From positions 1 to 64,000 of the forward strand of contig CAMPDV010001026.1 of NCBI GenBank assembly GCA_946699065.1: DNA of 64,000 nt, written 5' to 3'. Of the stretch, positions 49,301 through 61,989 are shown one piece after another. Below the pieces are notes generated by a model that was not told the origin of the DNA, made no database searches, and saw nothing but the letters and a program-made list of their open reading frames with translations. Source of the DNA: Loxodes magnus. Taxonomy: Eukaryota > Ciliophora > Karyorelictea > Loxodida > Loxodidae. Numbering within the stretch: position 1 is the first letter of the stretch; each line of letters begins with the position of its first letter. Made by a program: the position numbers and the translations under genes.

Positions 49301-52300
49301 AATAGATTTAAGTAAAAGGATATTGCTAACATAGTTTAGTCATCACAAATAAGAAATATAAAGAAAAGCTCTAGTAGATAATTCTATTCTAGCTTATATT
49401 ACGTTTGAATTAATCGCAATCAAGACTAAATTATCTATATTTAAAAAAAGCTTTAGTTGTAATTTATTTAGGCAGCTATTTAAGTTAGTCTGTGAATAAA
49501 GGCAAATAAGGATCTGCTTCTGTAAATATAAGACTAAAGAACTAAAAATTTGATGTTAAATCAACATTCAGGTAAATAATAAGATGCTTTGAATTATTTT
49601 GAAAGTTTAGCTTCTATATATTAATTAGTCTTAACTTAAAGCATTAAAAACTATCTAAAACTTAGTTGCTTATAAATAGACTTTTGATTAGTATTGATGC
49701 TTTAGATAAAGCAGATATTATAAAAGTAACAATCAGTTATTTTGATAGTGTCATTAGGAATCATATAATATGAATATATATCTTTAAATTACTATCTTTA
49801 TTTATTATCTGTATCTTAATATTCCATTATTTTTAGAAAGAGCATATAATAACAAAGCTACTTATGATACACTCTTAGAGCTTTATTCATTTCATATTAA
49901 TAATACCCAAGTATATTTATCTTGTTATCCATGAATGCTCATTTGCACTTGTACTAATTCGCTTCAAAACTTATCTCTGATATCATTATTTAAATAGCTG
50001 CAAATATTTGCATTATTCATAAAGTGGACTCATCTACTTATATGAAGATCTAATAAATTGTTATTTTTTACTCTAACAGATAATTAATAAAATATTACTT
50101 AATGGGTATCATGCTGGTACATTAGTAATTCAATTACTGAAACTACATCTAGTACTTTAGATGGAAATCTATCCTTTTGTTCTGCTATACAACTAATTTC
50201 TATTTCTACTTCTGTAAACTTAAATCACTGAAGATTACAGAATCACTATTTCCTCTATTTTCTCTACCATTTTGTCGAATTTAAATTTCTACTAGACTTG
50301 ACAAAAGTGTTAAAGATAACTTATCTGCTAATTTTAAGCTTCTTAGTCTAAGCTGAATCTTTGTATTATGCTAGTGGTAGTTTAAGTTATTGCTGCTATT
50401 AATTCTATTTCTTCTTTTGAAGTTATCTATGAATTTTGCAGCTCATTATAATGTCTATTCTCTGAGACTAAATTTGTTTAACTTAAAGGTATTTATAATC
50501 AAATGGCTTTATTTATATCAAATAGCTCCTTCTATTTAATCTTATTATTTTCACTTAGAAACTAAAAAAGTCTATTTTAAATGTTTGACCAAAAGACATT
50601 AATTAACATAATAAGTTCTTCAATACAAGGAATTAGCTAAAGATACCTTTTATGAGTAACTTTCTAACGCATAATGTAAGCAAGTTCTTACTATTCTAGT
50701 AGCCATATTCCTCATTAAACAAAGGTCCAGAAAATATCCATTGTTATGTTTTCTTAATAAGGAAGATAAGCTGGAATTTCTCAACAGCAATAAAGTTTAT
50801 AAAGCTATAATTATTATATTTCTTTGCTTTTTTCTCCTTCTAAATGTAAACACTTCTATGCTTTAATCTTATAATGCTTCTAGGTGAAGATATTCATTTT
50901 ATATCTTAAGATATACTTTCTTCCTTTAATCTGGAATTTGGTCTGCTGAATCTTCTGGGAAATTTTAAATTTTACTTGAGCTTAAGTTCAAAAGTTGTCT
51001 CCTATTTACAACTTCTATATTTGAATAAAGCTAACCATTGCCTTCTACAACTTTAGCTAATTTTTAGAAACCCATCTGTTTTTCTATCTAGCATCATCTT
51101 ATTATGTCTTCTGAACTTATTTTTAGGTAAAATTCCTTACATGTTTATAATTGAAAGGAGGCATACCCATTAAATAATGAAGCGTGTCATCAACTATAGA
51201 TAGAGAGCATTTTTCTTTACTTATATCTCTTAGATTTAGAATTAGGCCATCATTGGATTATCTTGCATAAATTAGATAAAAGTCTTAGCTATAATACTTG
51301 GTATTCTTTTTATCTCTAATTATATCATAATGCCCAGATATTCTAGTAGAGACCCTAGAATAGTTAGTACTTTTGCATTAAGGATGCTTTAAGTATTTGA
51401 TTGTTCATTCCAAATAAATTAGTTCTTTTAATTAATTTTCCTCTTATTTTCAATAAAAGAGGATTAGGTATAATACTTTTGCTTTACTGCTCTAATAGGA
51501 TATCTAAGTGACTATCTTTAAAAGGCTCTTAGTTATTCTGTATAAACTCTTTAAGCCTAACTATCTAAATAAGAATATTTCTCTGATAAACTGCTCTAAA
51601 AGTAGAACTTTCTTATAAGAAAAACGAAGTAATTAGCTTAGAGTATTCAAGTTTATTTATAGTAGTAAGAGTTTAGAGATTGTAGAAGTGATAAATGATC
51701 AGATCCTAAAGTAATATGCTTTTGAATGATGAATGGAAATTTCTGTCTTATTACTAGTAAATTACACTAATACCGGAGAAAGAACTTAGTATTAGAAACA
51801 AAATAAGCAACTTATTGCTATAAAATTAGGTAAAAACTACAAGATTATTATGCAATTCAATATTCAATTTGGTTAAAAGAGTTCTAACGTACTCCAATAT
51901 CAATAATATTCAAATCGATATGCCGATGATAGATTATAGCAAGTAAAGAGGTTTTTATCATATAGTATGTCTATCTATTTTAAAGCTTAGTTAGTTCTAT
52001 AACCTAGTCTATAAGGTTTTCTTATATTGTTTCAACTATCTAAGAATTCTACTTTAGCTCTTCATGAATCAACTAATAATTTTTAGATTCTTTATTTCAA
52101 TTACAATTATCAAAGACCTGCTACTAGATATATTTTTGGTCTCCTTATTTATTCATCTAGTTCTTATAAATTTTAAGATAGTTAGTTATTGCTTGATTAT
52201 TTTAGCTACTTACTTCGACTCTCTTTACAAACCTATATTGTCTTTAAATATATAACTTTTGAGGTGCTATATAGCTTAATTGATCACACCAGCTTGCTAT

Positions 52301-52819
52301 TTAGCTAGCTATATCTAAACTGAAGCTATTCTAAAATTTTAATTGTTAATATAGCTAATTTTCTAGTATAATACCTAACCCTAATCACTGTAATAAGTAA
52401 CTATTCTTTAATATCTTCAATGGAAGAATTTTGAGAGCCTTTAGCCAATCTACTATAGCATTTCATATCCATGCTTTCTTAATTCTATTCGAATGCACAT
52501 ATGACATAAATATGATGCTTCATGGTAGTAATATTAGAATCTCCTCTAGCTATCTGAATCTCATTTTCAAAATTGACTTTAACCAATCCAAGAAACTTCA
52601 TTTATTAATATTTAAAAAAAGTTTTTCCTTTATTAGAGTTGCGAGTAAGTTAGGGTAAGATATCTTAACAATTTAAAGAAATTAAAAATAAAAGAAATTT
52701 TAAACTTAAAGCTATAAATCTAGCTTTAATGTAGCTTATTGGTTAAATCATTATTAATAAAAGTATATTAAAAAGGATTTTAAAAATATCTGCCAACAAA
52801 AGGGTTTTATACCACATCT
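46317..52819. other. Inner right arm: gene-like sequence of unknown function
   Basis: Mirror of 26181-32683, with the same caveats. The counterpart of the candidate spliced gene lies on the minus strand at about 49790-50500, and the 80-residue open frame at 47944-48183 (minus). Confidence 0.3.
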
Positions 52820-53670
52820 TAATGGTAAGAGACAAAACCAGATACATCTCTTATTTAAATTACATCTTAGCTTTAGCGAGGCAAATCTTCTTTATTAATA
52901 CTAAAAGATTAGAAAGAGAACTGAAAAACGTTAATTTAGAAACTCTTCCATCCACTTCTTCAAAATAGAAGGAAAAATATTAAAACCTCTCGAAAACTTA
53001 AATTGAAATACCTCAGAAAAAAGAAAAAATAAAGGAAAGAAGACCAATGTAAGAAAATTTACTAAAGGTGAGGACTGGAGGGACTATGTCTAGGAAGAAG
53101 TGATGGAATGGACTAAAAGCAGGCATAAGAAATGATTTTTCGACTATTTAAAATTGTAATTAAACTGGAAGAAGAGTTGAAATAACTCCAACATATCATC
53201 GACTAATCATATTACGGACACAAACATACTCACACTCTGCAAAAATTTCAAGGAGGAAAATATATCGAAGTGGAAGAACCTGGTCAAGATCTATGAGAAA
53301 TACAAAAAAAGTGAAAATTTTTTTTTTAAAAGTAATAAAAGATACACTTAGACTTAGAAACAAGTGTAAAAAAGAAAAATTAATCTTACATCAATTGGAA
53401 TAATAACATCCCTAAATAATCAACTAATAAATTCCAATAGAAATAGAAATATATAAACAAGAGTAAAAACTTAAAGAAGAAATGCTATATCTGTAATAAC
53501 ACACGTCGTCTCTGCTGAAACTGTAAATAAAATAAGATGATCCGACAGAAAATTTGTAAAAACTTTACTACTTTTTACTCAACAAGCGAAAGGAAATTAT
53601 AGTTGTAGAAGCTAATTAATTGGAAGAGCACAAACCTTGAAATGAACTAGTTTTAAACCAGGTAATCCGA
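52820..53670 (+). pseudogene. LINE ORF1, right copy (G2)
   Basis: Protein-like pieces in several frames: ARQIFFINTKRLERELKNVN near 52890, then PIEIEIYKQEQKLKEE near 53440, then KKCYICNNTRRLCWNC at 53477-53524 in the neighbouring frame. The last aligns with the other knuckles, but His is Arg (CGT for CAT). The P-x-E-I-E motif just before the knuckle is shared with the three other ORF1s. It is followed about 370 bp later by the endonuclease domain on the same strand, so the pair is the 5' half of one two-ORF LINE. The frame changes show that it is dead in both arms. Confidence 0.62.
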
Positions 53671-53889
53671 ATCTACTTGGAAGAGAGAATTTTTTAAAGA
53701 TTGATTCTCTTCTTTTCCTAGAAAATTTTAATTTAATTTGCTTGATAAATTTCAAAAAAATAACCTTTTTAGAAAAATTTGCAATAATTTTAATATTTAT
53801 CTGAACCTAAACTTAATAAAGCAATAAATTTATTTCATATAGCAATCTTCTAAAGTTTATAACTCTGATCCAAAATAAGAAATTTATAA

Positions 53890-54670
53890 ACTTTTTACTA
53901 TAAATTGAATTTAATATCCTACACTAGTTTCCTTTATTTAAATTCTACTTCAGATGATTACCTTTAATCAGGAGGAGTATGTCTATTAGTAAAGAAGTAA
54001 ATTGGTTCTTATCAAAATGAATTAGACTTCTCAAATCTTCCTGGATATTTTATTATTATAAGAATCGAGTATTTAACAGTTGCATCATGCTATTTACCTA
54101 CAAATGAAAAGGCACAAATTAAAAAAACCTTGCTTATTAGTATCTCTCTAATATAATAAATAATAATGACAATCAGAGACCTTCTATTCTTTGTGGTAAT
54201 TTAAATACTTGACTTCCTATTTTCGGTAGTAATTAATCACAAAATAGCAATAATACTTTAAGATTGCTAGATTTCATAACAGCAAATGATCTAATAGTCT
54301 TAAATGATTAGTGATGCAACACATTTACTCATAGAACAAATAATTAGAATCACTCCAATGACTATTTCTTAGCAACTAAGCATGTGAATATTGATGATTT
54401 CTCTAATTTTGGTGCTATTAAAAATTCGGATTTGCATTCTGATCACTTCCCATTAATTATTACTCTAAATAGTATTTAACTAGAATAAGTCAAAATTAAG
54501 AATAACATTTATTCTTTAAAATTTCAAAATTTAGGATTCTAAAAATATGCTAAGAGCACTCACTAAATTAAATGAGTTGAAAAGAATCAATATAAATGTG
54601 CTACTTAGGAAATATTCTTAAAAGCACCTTCTTTTGATTTTATAAGTAAGAATTTATTAAAATCTTGAAA
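53890..54670 (+). pseudogene. LINE endonuclease (EEP) domain, right copy
   Basis: ISYTSFLYLNSTSDD, SGGVCLLVKK (from 53971) and YLTVASCYLPTNEKA, then after a frame change ILCGNLNTWFPIFG, LLDFITANDLIVLND, TFTHRANN, HSNDYFL and SDLHSDHFPLIIT (SDH at 54438-54446). These are the ordered motifs of apurinic-type LINE endonucleases: GGV strand, NxY-like turn, GDLN, TF, SxxDY, SDH. The D of GDLN is Asn here, which would impair catalysis. The domain ends in a linker rather than an RT. The next LINE piece downstream is in the opposite orientation, so the element was truncated or rearranged. Confidence 0.8.
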
Positions 54671-54764
54671 ATATGAGCTTTTTAAGCATAAAATTGATAT
54701 AATTAGATGCTTTTACTTAAATATTTCTGATATGGTAAGTTATATTAAGAGCTTTAAGATAAAA

Positions 54765-56005
54765 ATGCTATATCTTATTCAGGATTCTCTTAACTGATTT
54801 CGTTTAACTTAAAGTAAAAGCGAATGAACTTAATTATTTCTAATAAAGTAAAACTTATTAAAAGTAGATAATGAAGATCTAAAGATAATTCTTGATATAA
54901 GTCTTTAGAGTTTAGTTATTTTATTAATATTTCCTTTAAGTCCTGATAAAGTAACCCAAGGTGTAATATCACTACCATACTCTACTTTAGGAAAATAAAA
55001 ATTCTACAAAGTGTTTTTAAAATTATATGGTGAAATAACTCAATATTAAGATAAATAAATAAGATTAGAGAACACATAGTATCTCATTGACGAGCATCTT
55101 TTTATTATGATTTCTAAAGTTAACATTTTTTTCTGAAGTCTTTCACAGTGCTAGCATTCCTTTGTGAGTCTTGTCTTCAATAGAACCGTTATCAGAATGC
55201 TTCCTAAGAAATCTTAGCATCTGGCATCTTTCATCATTAACGTTATTTGACACTTGCCTCTTTAGTCTTGACTTCTCTTGGCTCCTAACAAGATTCTTGT
55301 TCGGTTCTTCACCCATAATACTTCTTGGTACCAAAATTAAGACAATCTCAGTTAGAGGATTGCTCCTCTCTATTTAAAATATTTTATATATAATATAGCA
55401 ATAGTTTTAGAGATTGCTATTCTGAAATCAGAAACTTTTGCTGCAAGTGAAATTTATAGTTTTCTCTTTCTCCTAACAAATATCCTATGTAAGTAATTGC
55501 CTCTTTTTATTTATTTTCTATCCATTAATGTTTAATTTATTTGATTTCTTCTTTTCTTTTTTTAGGAAATTAATTAATTCTCATTTTTAAATGTTTATGC
55601 TAAGCTTTTTCAAGAAAAAAATTAAGCAGCGACTTATAGTAATTTTTGAGCATTCACTTATGAACTTAAAAGCTCTATTAAGTCATCCGCAAATCAAAGC
55701 ATTTTAAAAGTTTTTGAGCAGATAGTAAATCCATATTCCTTTTATTTTTCTTTTAACTATATCATAATATAAAATAGCAATTACATGATCATGACTATTT
55801 TTATAAAACTCCATAACCAATTTTAATAATCTTGGAAGACAACTATCTATAATAAACTTAGCATCAATATGTCATAAAATGATTCTAAAACAATAATTAA
55901 GCTTAAGGGTTTTTCAGTCTTCTCAGTGATCAAAAAGCAATTTCTAAGATATAATATCGAGCATTTGCTCGATTTCAATTTTTAGTGGCAATTAGTTATT
56001 TTTTA
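54765..56005 (-). pseudogene. LINE reverse transcriptase relic interrupted by a family 3 repeat (right)
   Basis: Mirror of 23000-24240. FADD is at about 55693-55682. The thumb motif reads FPKVEYGSDITPWV here, closer to the LINE consensus than the left copy, followed by INKITKLQRLISRIIF. Confidence 0.72.
55067..55371 (-). repeat. Structured repeat family 3, copy A right
   Basis: Mirror of 23634-23938. The 3' hairpin has lost some pairing relative to the left copy (GATGCTCGTC for GATGCGCGCC); the 5' stem is intact. Confidence 0.8.
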
Positions 56006-56558
56006 TATGACCATCTACAATGAAGATCAATAATCTATTAAATATTTCTAATTTTTTAGGTTGAAGAAGGTTAATGAATAAATAAAAATTAAGCTTAATG
56101 CAAATTTTTTAGTCATAAATGTATTTATATAATCTTTAGGTTACTGCTTTGTCTTATATTTTTAATAAACAATTTAGTAAAGCAAACGGACATCAGTTAA
56201 GCCAAAAAATCTTACTTCCCTATTTAAAACTAGGAAGAATGTTTACTTTCTTCATTTTATTTGGTATAAAATAAAAGTTCTTACTATATTATTTATAAAC
56301 CTTGTAATCATTTAATGCAAATCTTCACCTGCATTTTTGATAAGTTCCAATTTGATTTAATCATTTCCTGAGATTTATAGTTTGCTAGCTTATTTATTAT
56401 TTTTTTAACTTCGAAGTGTGTATAAAGAGGAATATTTAAGAGATGGATTAGTTTATTTACATATATATAATAAAATGGCTTCTAACAAATAATAGAACTT
56501 TGAACAAAATATTTAAACAGAAAAATTATCTAAAAAATAAAGAAATTAAATAATTACA

Positions 56559-57105
56559 ATGAGTGAAAGTGAGAAATATGATTCAAATGACGAACATTAA
56601 CCATTTGGAAATCTAGAACTAAAAAAACTTCCGACATAAACTCAAATAGAAATATTATCTAAGTCATTAAAAGAGTTTATGCTCAAAAATAGATTCCTCA
56701 CTTATATAGTAGAAAAATTAGAAAAACTAATAACGTTTTTACTTGAGAAACAATATTAATAATCATAAGAAATAGAAAACAAACTGGAACAAATAATTCT
56801 TTAAATTTAATAATAAATTCAGGTAATGCCATTTTCGTTTTAACGGAATTAATCAGATCCTATGGAAATAGAAAATGAAGTCTCAAATTAAAATAAACAG
56901 TAAACGTTTAATTAAAATAAGTAGTAAATTTAAATTAAATAAGTGTTACAGGAATAATAGTTTAGCAGAAGAATAAAATGCTACATGTGCAATAAATAAC
57001 ACCAATGAAAATACTGCTACTAACTAAGCGAAATTTAAAGAAAGAATAAATAAGATATTTTTAGAAAACTATTTAGGATATATCCAACATAAAGCGGAAA
57101 CATTT
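56559..57105 (+). CDS. LINE ORF1 / gag-like protein with intact zinc knuckle (G4)
   Basis: From ATG 56559 an uninterrupted frame of about 180 residues: an acidic start (MSESEKYDSNDEHQPFGN), a coiled coil (ILSKSLKEFMLKNRFL, VEKLEKLITFLLEKQYQQ), a glutamine-rich linker, DPMEIENEV, and a knuckle CYMCNKQHQWKYC (CX2CX3HX4C), then a basic tail. Gln is mostly TAA/TAG, and the knuckle Trp is TGA. ORF1 proteins of this type coat LINE RNA. It is the best preserved of the ORF1s, with all ligands present in both arms. The C-terminal end is uncertain, since the frame stays open into the next ORF1. No ORF2 follows it directly. Confidence 0.72.
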
Positions 57106-57197
57106 ATAGAAAAAATTCTTTAATTCAAATCTTAATCCTTGGATAAATAATTAGGAACGCTGCGTGCAAGATCAAACTATTCAAAATATTAAAGGAT

Positions 57198-57221
57198 GGT
57201 GCACTAATGAAGTGCTACACC
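57198..57221 (+). repeat. Isolated terminal-type hairpin (right)
   Basis: GGTGCACT-AATGA-AGTGCTACACC, the mirror of 21783-21806, about 90 bp after the G4 ORF1. Confidence 0.45.
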
Positions 57222-57349
57222 GCCTAACTAAGCCTAGTAAAATTAAAGACAAACTAATGGAAAAAAGCTGATAGAATAGGTCAGATGGCTGATTACTAAG
57301 GCTTTAACAAAGCTTTTAACTTTTTTATAAGAAAAATTTATTTTAATGT

Positions 57350-58225
57350 AAAGATTTCCGTAAAAAAATGGTTGAAGGTTTCAAGTCAGGTTTCTATACC
57401 ACCTCTTCCTAAGTCAAAAAGGAAAGGAGGAAGCAAGAAACCGAGGAAACAGATGAAGTCTGTTCTCCACCAGAAGGTACCAGAGTTCAACCCTTCTGGC
57501 CAGATGAGTATGAAGTAGCTCATCAAAGTGGTACTGAACCTCCAGAAAGAGGTCAAGAGATTGAAGAATGACAATGATATGCTGATGGCAAAGCTAGACC
57601 TAGCAGAAGGTATTGAGTCAAGACTTATGTCCTAGGAAAGGGATCTTAACGCCTTTTGGAATATCTCACAAAGTCAGACTAACGAATCCTAAAATTAGCT
57701 TTAGAAACAGACTGAACTGGATAACAAACTCGGAAAATTAGAAGAGAAATTTTAAACTTTTAAGAAAGAGTAAAGCGAAACTGGGGCTATAAAAATGGAA
57801 ATCGAAGTCTAGAAAGAGCAAACAAATCAAGGAAAATAATTCAAAATAAAAAAGAAATGTTTCTGCTGTGGAAGCTTATGACATTTTATCGGAAGTGTTA
57901 GAAATTCTAATAGAAATAAAGAAACTATTGGATAAAAGAACAACAAAAGAAGAAAAAAGAAGAAGCAAGAATGAAAAGAATGTATTGCAACCCGGATGGT
58001 TCAATATACAAGATTAAGATGGAATCAAGGCAAGTTAAAGGAGGGAAAACCTGGAAAAATCCGAGTTCCCAATCTCGCTAAGATTGGGCGACCCAAACTT
58101 TTATATTTAATAGCAGGGAGCATGTACTGCTGTATTCCTGACGGGGTTGGAAACCCCTAAAACGGAAAACTTAAAATTAATATAATTATTATGTAAAGAT
58201 TTCTGTTTATTTACAATAATTTCTA
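57350..58225 (+). pseudogene. LINE ORF1 with damaged knuckle, right copy (G3)
   Basis: A continuous frame: KISVKKWLKVSSQVSIPPLP, a basic stretch (KSKRKGGSKKPRKQ), a long coiled coil (VVLNLQKEVKRLKNDNDML, QLQKQTELDNKLGKLEEKF), KMEIEVQKEQ and CFCCGSLWHFIGSV (from 57858). The last Cys of the CX2CX4HX4C pattern has become Val, whereas the left copy retains it. The coiled-coil-to-knuckle frame is intact here and broken on the left. The tail (ECIATRMVQY and on) corresponds to the C-terminal part of the ORF1 at 11559-12194 in a neighbouring frame. Confidence 0.68.
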
Positions 58226-58567
58226 CTTAAAAATCAATTTATTACATATGATTTAAAAAATTTATTTTAATATGTTTTGCAATTATTTATCGCTTTATAT
58301 TATTTAAATTCCACTTATTTAGTTTTGTCCTTTTTTATTAACTTAAATAAAGTAAAATAAACTTTGAATGCTTATAATATTTTTTAAACTATTTGATATA
58401 TAATATTTTAGGTATTAATACAAATAATTATAATTTTTTAATTTATATCTAAAATAATAGTCAGTAAGTATGACTAAATTTAATTCTTAATTAATTTTTA
58501 TTTTATTATAAGATAAAAAAAATTTTATTTATGTTACTTTTAATTCTTTATAAATAAATTCGATTAT

Positions 58568-58917
58568 AGAGCGCGTAGCACACTCGTTGGTGCGCAACTC
58601 TTTAAACTAATTTTATTTAATGTCGAAAATTTTTTTATAGGTCTCTATTTTCTCTCTTTCCTAGTTTCCTCTTTCTGTGGTTCGTCCCTGTAACTTTTCC
58701 TTCCAAAGCATAGGATGCAATATACGATTACGGGTACATTTCTCCGACCTATGATGAAGAAAGTTTCCTCCTGGCATTCAAAGTTCTCCAGCTTGTTGAA
58801 TCTTCCTTCTCTTGTTATTGGTTTCTCTTCTTCCAATTTATCCTCTGTCCGCGCTCATTTTTTAGTTGCCTTGCTGGGCCTCCAAGCAGCATCCGAAGGA
58901 AAGGGCTTTCCACCCTA
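58568..58917 (-). repeat. Structured repeat family 2, copy C right
   Basis: Mirror of 20025-20372, 3' hairpin at 58568-58601. The small frames on both strands are not conserved in copy b. Confidence 0.8.
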
Positions 58918-58924
58918 TTTAAAT

Positions 58925-59274
58925 TGAATTATAATAGTTAACTTATATATTATATTATATTATATTATATATATTTTTTTAAAACTGTCATAGTTGTTCG
59001 AAGGCGAACAACAAGGTCATCTTCATCAGAGGTTGGGGAAGTTAAGTACCCATAATTGAGACATATCGTCCTCTGCTTTGGTGATGCAATGAGACACAAT
59101 ACTGCCATGTCCTTGGACCTCCAACAAGTAGAAAAGATTACGAGTATTCTTAAATTATATCAGTATTGAACGAGGTCTACCAGTATCTGATAATTTTATC
59201 AGTAACAAACATTCTTGTCAGTATGAAACATTTTTTTTAAAGAGCTGTACAACAATGAGAGTGCTACGCGCTCT
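58925..59274 (+). repeat. Structured repeat family 2, copy b (right arm)
   Basis: Mirror of 19640-19990, 5' stem near 58992-59012, core near 59035-59065, 3' hairpin AGAGCTG...CGCGCTCT at 59241-59274. The AT tract between this and copy C is longer here than in the left arm. Confidence 0.8.
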
Positions 59275-59292
59275 ATAATCAAATTTATTTAT

Positions 59293-59680
59293 TTATATAA
59301 TAAAATTGAAGTTAGTTGTGGTAATGAGAAATAGTAGGCAAGTTGATGCAGTGTATACTGCATTGTGAGTAATCTCGCACTTGAATTACCATGGGGAAGA
59401 GTAGGCAAGCTCGGAAGAGACAAGTCTAACTTGCATGAGAGTTCTCGCTAACTAGCCTTCTAATTAATGACTTAATAACTAATTCTTATTTAGACCTTAT
59501 TCAAGAAAACTGGAACATTTGATTCAAAATTCTAGGATAATTTTTAATAATCAGACTCCTCATTTAGAAAAGCAGCTGTGACTCATTGGACTACTAGAAT
59601 TTTAACAAGAAACACAATAACATTTCTCTTAATTCAAATATTAATATATAAATATCTACTCACCAAGTTCTCCACGTTCT
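59293..59680 (+). repeat. Structured repeat family 1, copy f (right arm)
   Basis: Mirror of 19234-19625. A long-range stem GTGGTAAT (near 59318) with ATTACCAT (near 59385) replaces the GTGGT/ACCAC pairing of copy a, a second case of two-sided change. Confidence 0.8.
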
Positions 59681-59974
59681 ATAATAATCTTAATTTATTA
59701 TTATCTATTTATTGCTAAATTTTATCTTTATTAATAATTATTTTAAAATGCACCTTATTTCAATAAATATTTACTAGCATTTAAATTATTTATCTTTAGG
59801 TTCTTCTTTTATATTTATACTGATAGTTATTAAAGTAAATGCTTAATATTAGTTGTTTATGTTTATATTTATTTATGCTTAATTTTTGGTTTTTTTCCTT
59901 GTAATGTTTTCTTGTTTTAAGGGTAATTTTTTATAAAAAAGATAAAAAATGACTGAAATGTCCTAGAGCATTAT

Positions 59975-61156
59975 ATGTTAATTTTGTTAAGGAAATTTTG
60001 ATTCTTAGGATAAGATTCCAACAATTTTACCTTGTTAGCACAGCATCTGTGCGGAGTGTGCCTTTTATCAGCACTATTAGAATAAAAGTATAAAGTGCAT
60101 TTAATAAAATTGCTAGTAAGTGCATAAAATTAATCCTATAAAGCTATAAGAGGATACTTTGTTACTAAAGCTGTTAGGGTAAAAAAGTCTACTGAATGAC
60201 ATAGCTATAATGGAAAAGTACTAAGATACAATTCAAATAGCGTAATCTTAATTGGCCAAGTAACAAGCTAACTTTATTTACTAAATAGTCTAGCATCTTC
60301 ATTGCTCTATACTAAAGGAAAGCTTAGCCTTATAGAGGGAGTTTAAATAATATACTAATGATATTAAGTAGTAGTTAGATCAACTCAAAAACTAGTAGAA
60401 CTTATTGGAGAAAAACTAAGGAAACTATCAATAGTAATAGCAACCCAACTTCAATAATCCATAACTGAACTAGAAAATATAATAGCTAGTTGGTGAGTCG
60501 TAAAGAGTCATGTCGATAAATTCTTAGGTATCAACAATTGTTTTTGAGGATCTAGCGATTATAAAGGATAATCTGAAAAAGGCTACTTAATTCAATATCT
60601 AATACTAGGCTTTGTTATAATAGTCAAACTTACAAATCTAAGCTCAATAATAAGAGAAAATCAGTTTAGAAAACTAAATTAAGGTTTTAGCTCAAGAGAA
60701 TTAAAGCCTTACGATGCAGTTGAGTTAAGCATAAAGTAAATAGAATTAATAATAAGCGATTTAGACTTAAAGTCCATAATAACTGCCATCTTAAAAAGAC
60801 TAAGCATAGAAAATCTATGAGTAATTTGACTAAGTGGCTTAAGCTACATAACAATAACTTTAAAAATCTAAATAACTCTTTTAGTAGTAAAGTCAGAACT
60901 AAAAAATCTCGATAAATATAGTTTCTCCCAACAATAAAATATTATAACTCTAAATCTAATAAGATGCTACAATCAAGTAGATAAAGGAGTAAATAGAATA
61001 GAAAACTACGTTATTTCCACCCTACGTGGATTTATTAAAGAACGACTAAACCATAAAGGAAGACTAAACTATAGATGATATTAAGTTAGTGAATGGAGAT
61101 GAACTTTAAATGCAATTGAGTAAGTTTCTAAATTTAACATTGAAGGTGGTAAGTAA
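59975..61156 (+). CDS. Unknown protein, about 393 residues (right copy)
   Basis: From ATG 59975 (MLILLRKFWFLGQDSN) one frame stays protein-like for 394 codons to TAA 61154-61156. It includes KSTEWHSYNGKVLRYNSNS, KLVELIGEKLRKLSIVIATQ, ELSIKQIELIISDLDLKSII and NLIRCYNQVDKGVNRIENY. It is mostly helical and hydrophobic, and TGA serves as Trp several times. I recognise no domain; YNGKVLRYNSNSVILIGQV faintly recalls the pre-integrase segment of copia elements but is not enough to call. The family 1 repeat lies 295 bp upstream and the satellite 145 bp downstream. Alternative frames cannot be excluded. Confidence 0.4.
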
Positions 61157-61300
61157 TTCTAATACTAATTAAGAATGGGGTATTCTTATCAATACTAAAG
61201 GAAGTACGACAAATTTAGACACATATTTTTAATACAGAAAGTAAAATTAAGTTTAGCATATAATTATTTTAGGTAAGTTAGAACTTAATATTCTTATCAC

Positions 61301-61822
61301 ATAGATTGTAAGTTGACGCTCAATGTGAAAATGAAGTATGCAAGTTGATATTTAATGTGAAAATTAAGTCTGTAAGCTGACATTTGATGTAAAATTGAAA
61401 TAGGTAAGTCGAGATTTAATAGGTAAATGAAGTTCGTAAGTAGACATTTAATGTGAAAATTAAGTTGGTAAGTTTGATGTGTAAATGAAGAATGTAAGTT
61501 GATATTAATGGGAAAATAAAATAGGTGAGTTAGCATTTAATGGAATTGTGAAGCGTGTAAGTTGACATTTAAGGCAAAAAATAAGTTGGTAAGTTGATAT
61601 TTAAAGTGAAAATGAAGATGGTAAGTTGTCACTTAATGTAAAAATTAAGAATGTAAGTAGACATTTAGTGTGAAAATGAAGTTGGTAAGTAGATTTTTAA
61701 TGGGATAATGAAGGGGGTAAGTAGATATTTAATGGAAAAATGAAGGAGGTAAGTTGATATTTAATGTGAAAATGAAGATGGTAAGTTGACATTTAATGTG
61801 AAAATGAAGAATGTAATTTGAT
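61301..61822. repeat. 32-bp tandem satellite, right copy
   Basis: Mirror of 17091-17612. In this orientation each unit reads about GGTAAGTTGAYATTTAATGT followed by GAAAATGAAGAT. Confidence 0.9.
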
Positions 61823-61989
61823 TTAAAATTCCACTAGAACGTAATTAGTTATTGTACTAATAGTATGTAAGAGGTTTTTTATAGTTTTTTTTAGATCGTA
61901 ACTAGTTATAATACTTTCTAAAAAGGTTGTAATATTATTTATAATTATTAAAGAATGTATGATCATTGAAAATATTTAAGGGGGTATGA

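Noticed and set aside
51905..51935. RYADD-like reverse transcriptase motif on the plus strand (and its mirror at 27065)
   Set aside because: The surrounding residues show none of the neighbouring RT motifs, and other frames are equally open. A chance match.
60200..60300. Copia pre-integrase domain
   Set aside because: Only one short resemblance; no protease, integrase or RT of copia type nearby, and no LTRs seen.
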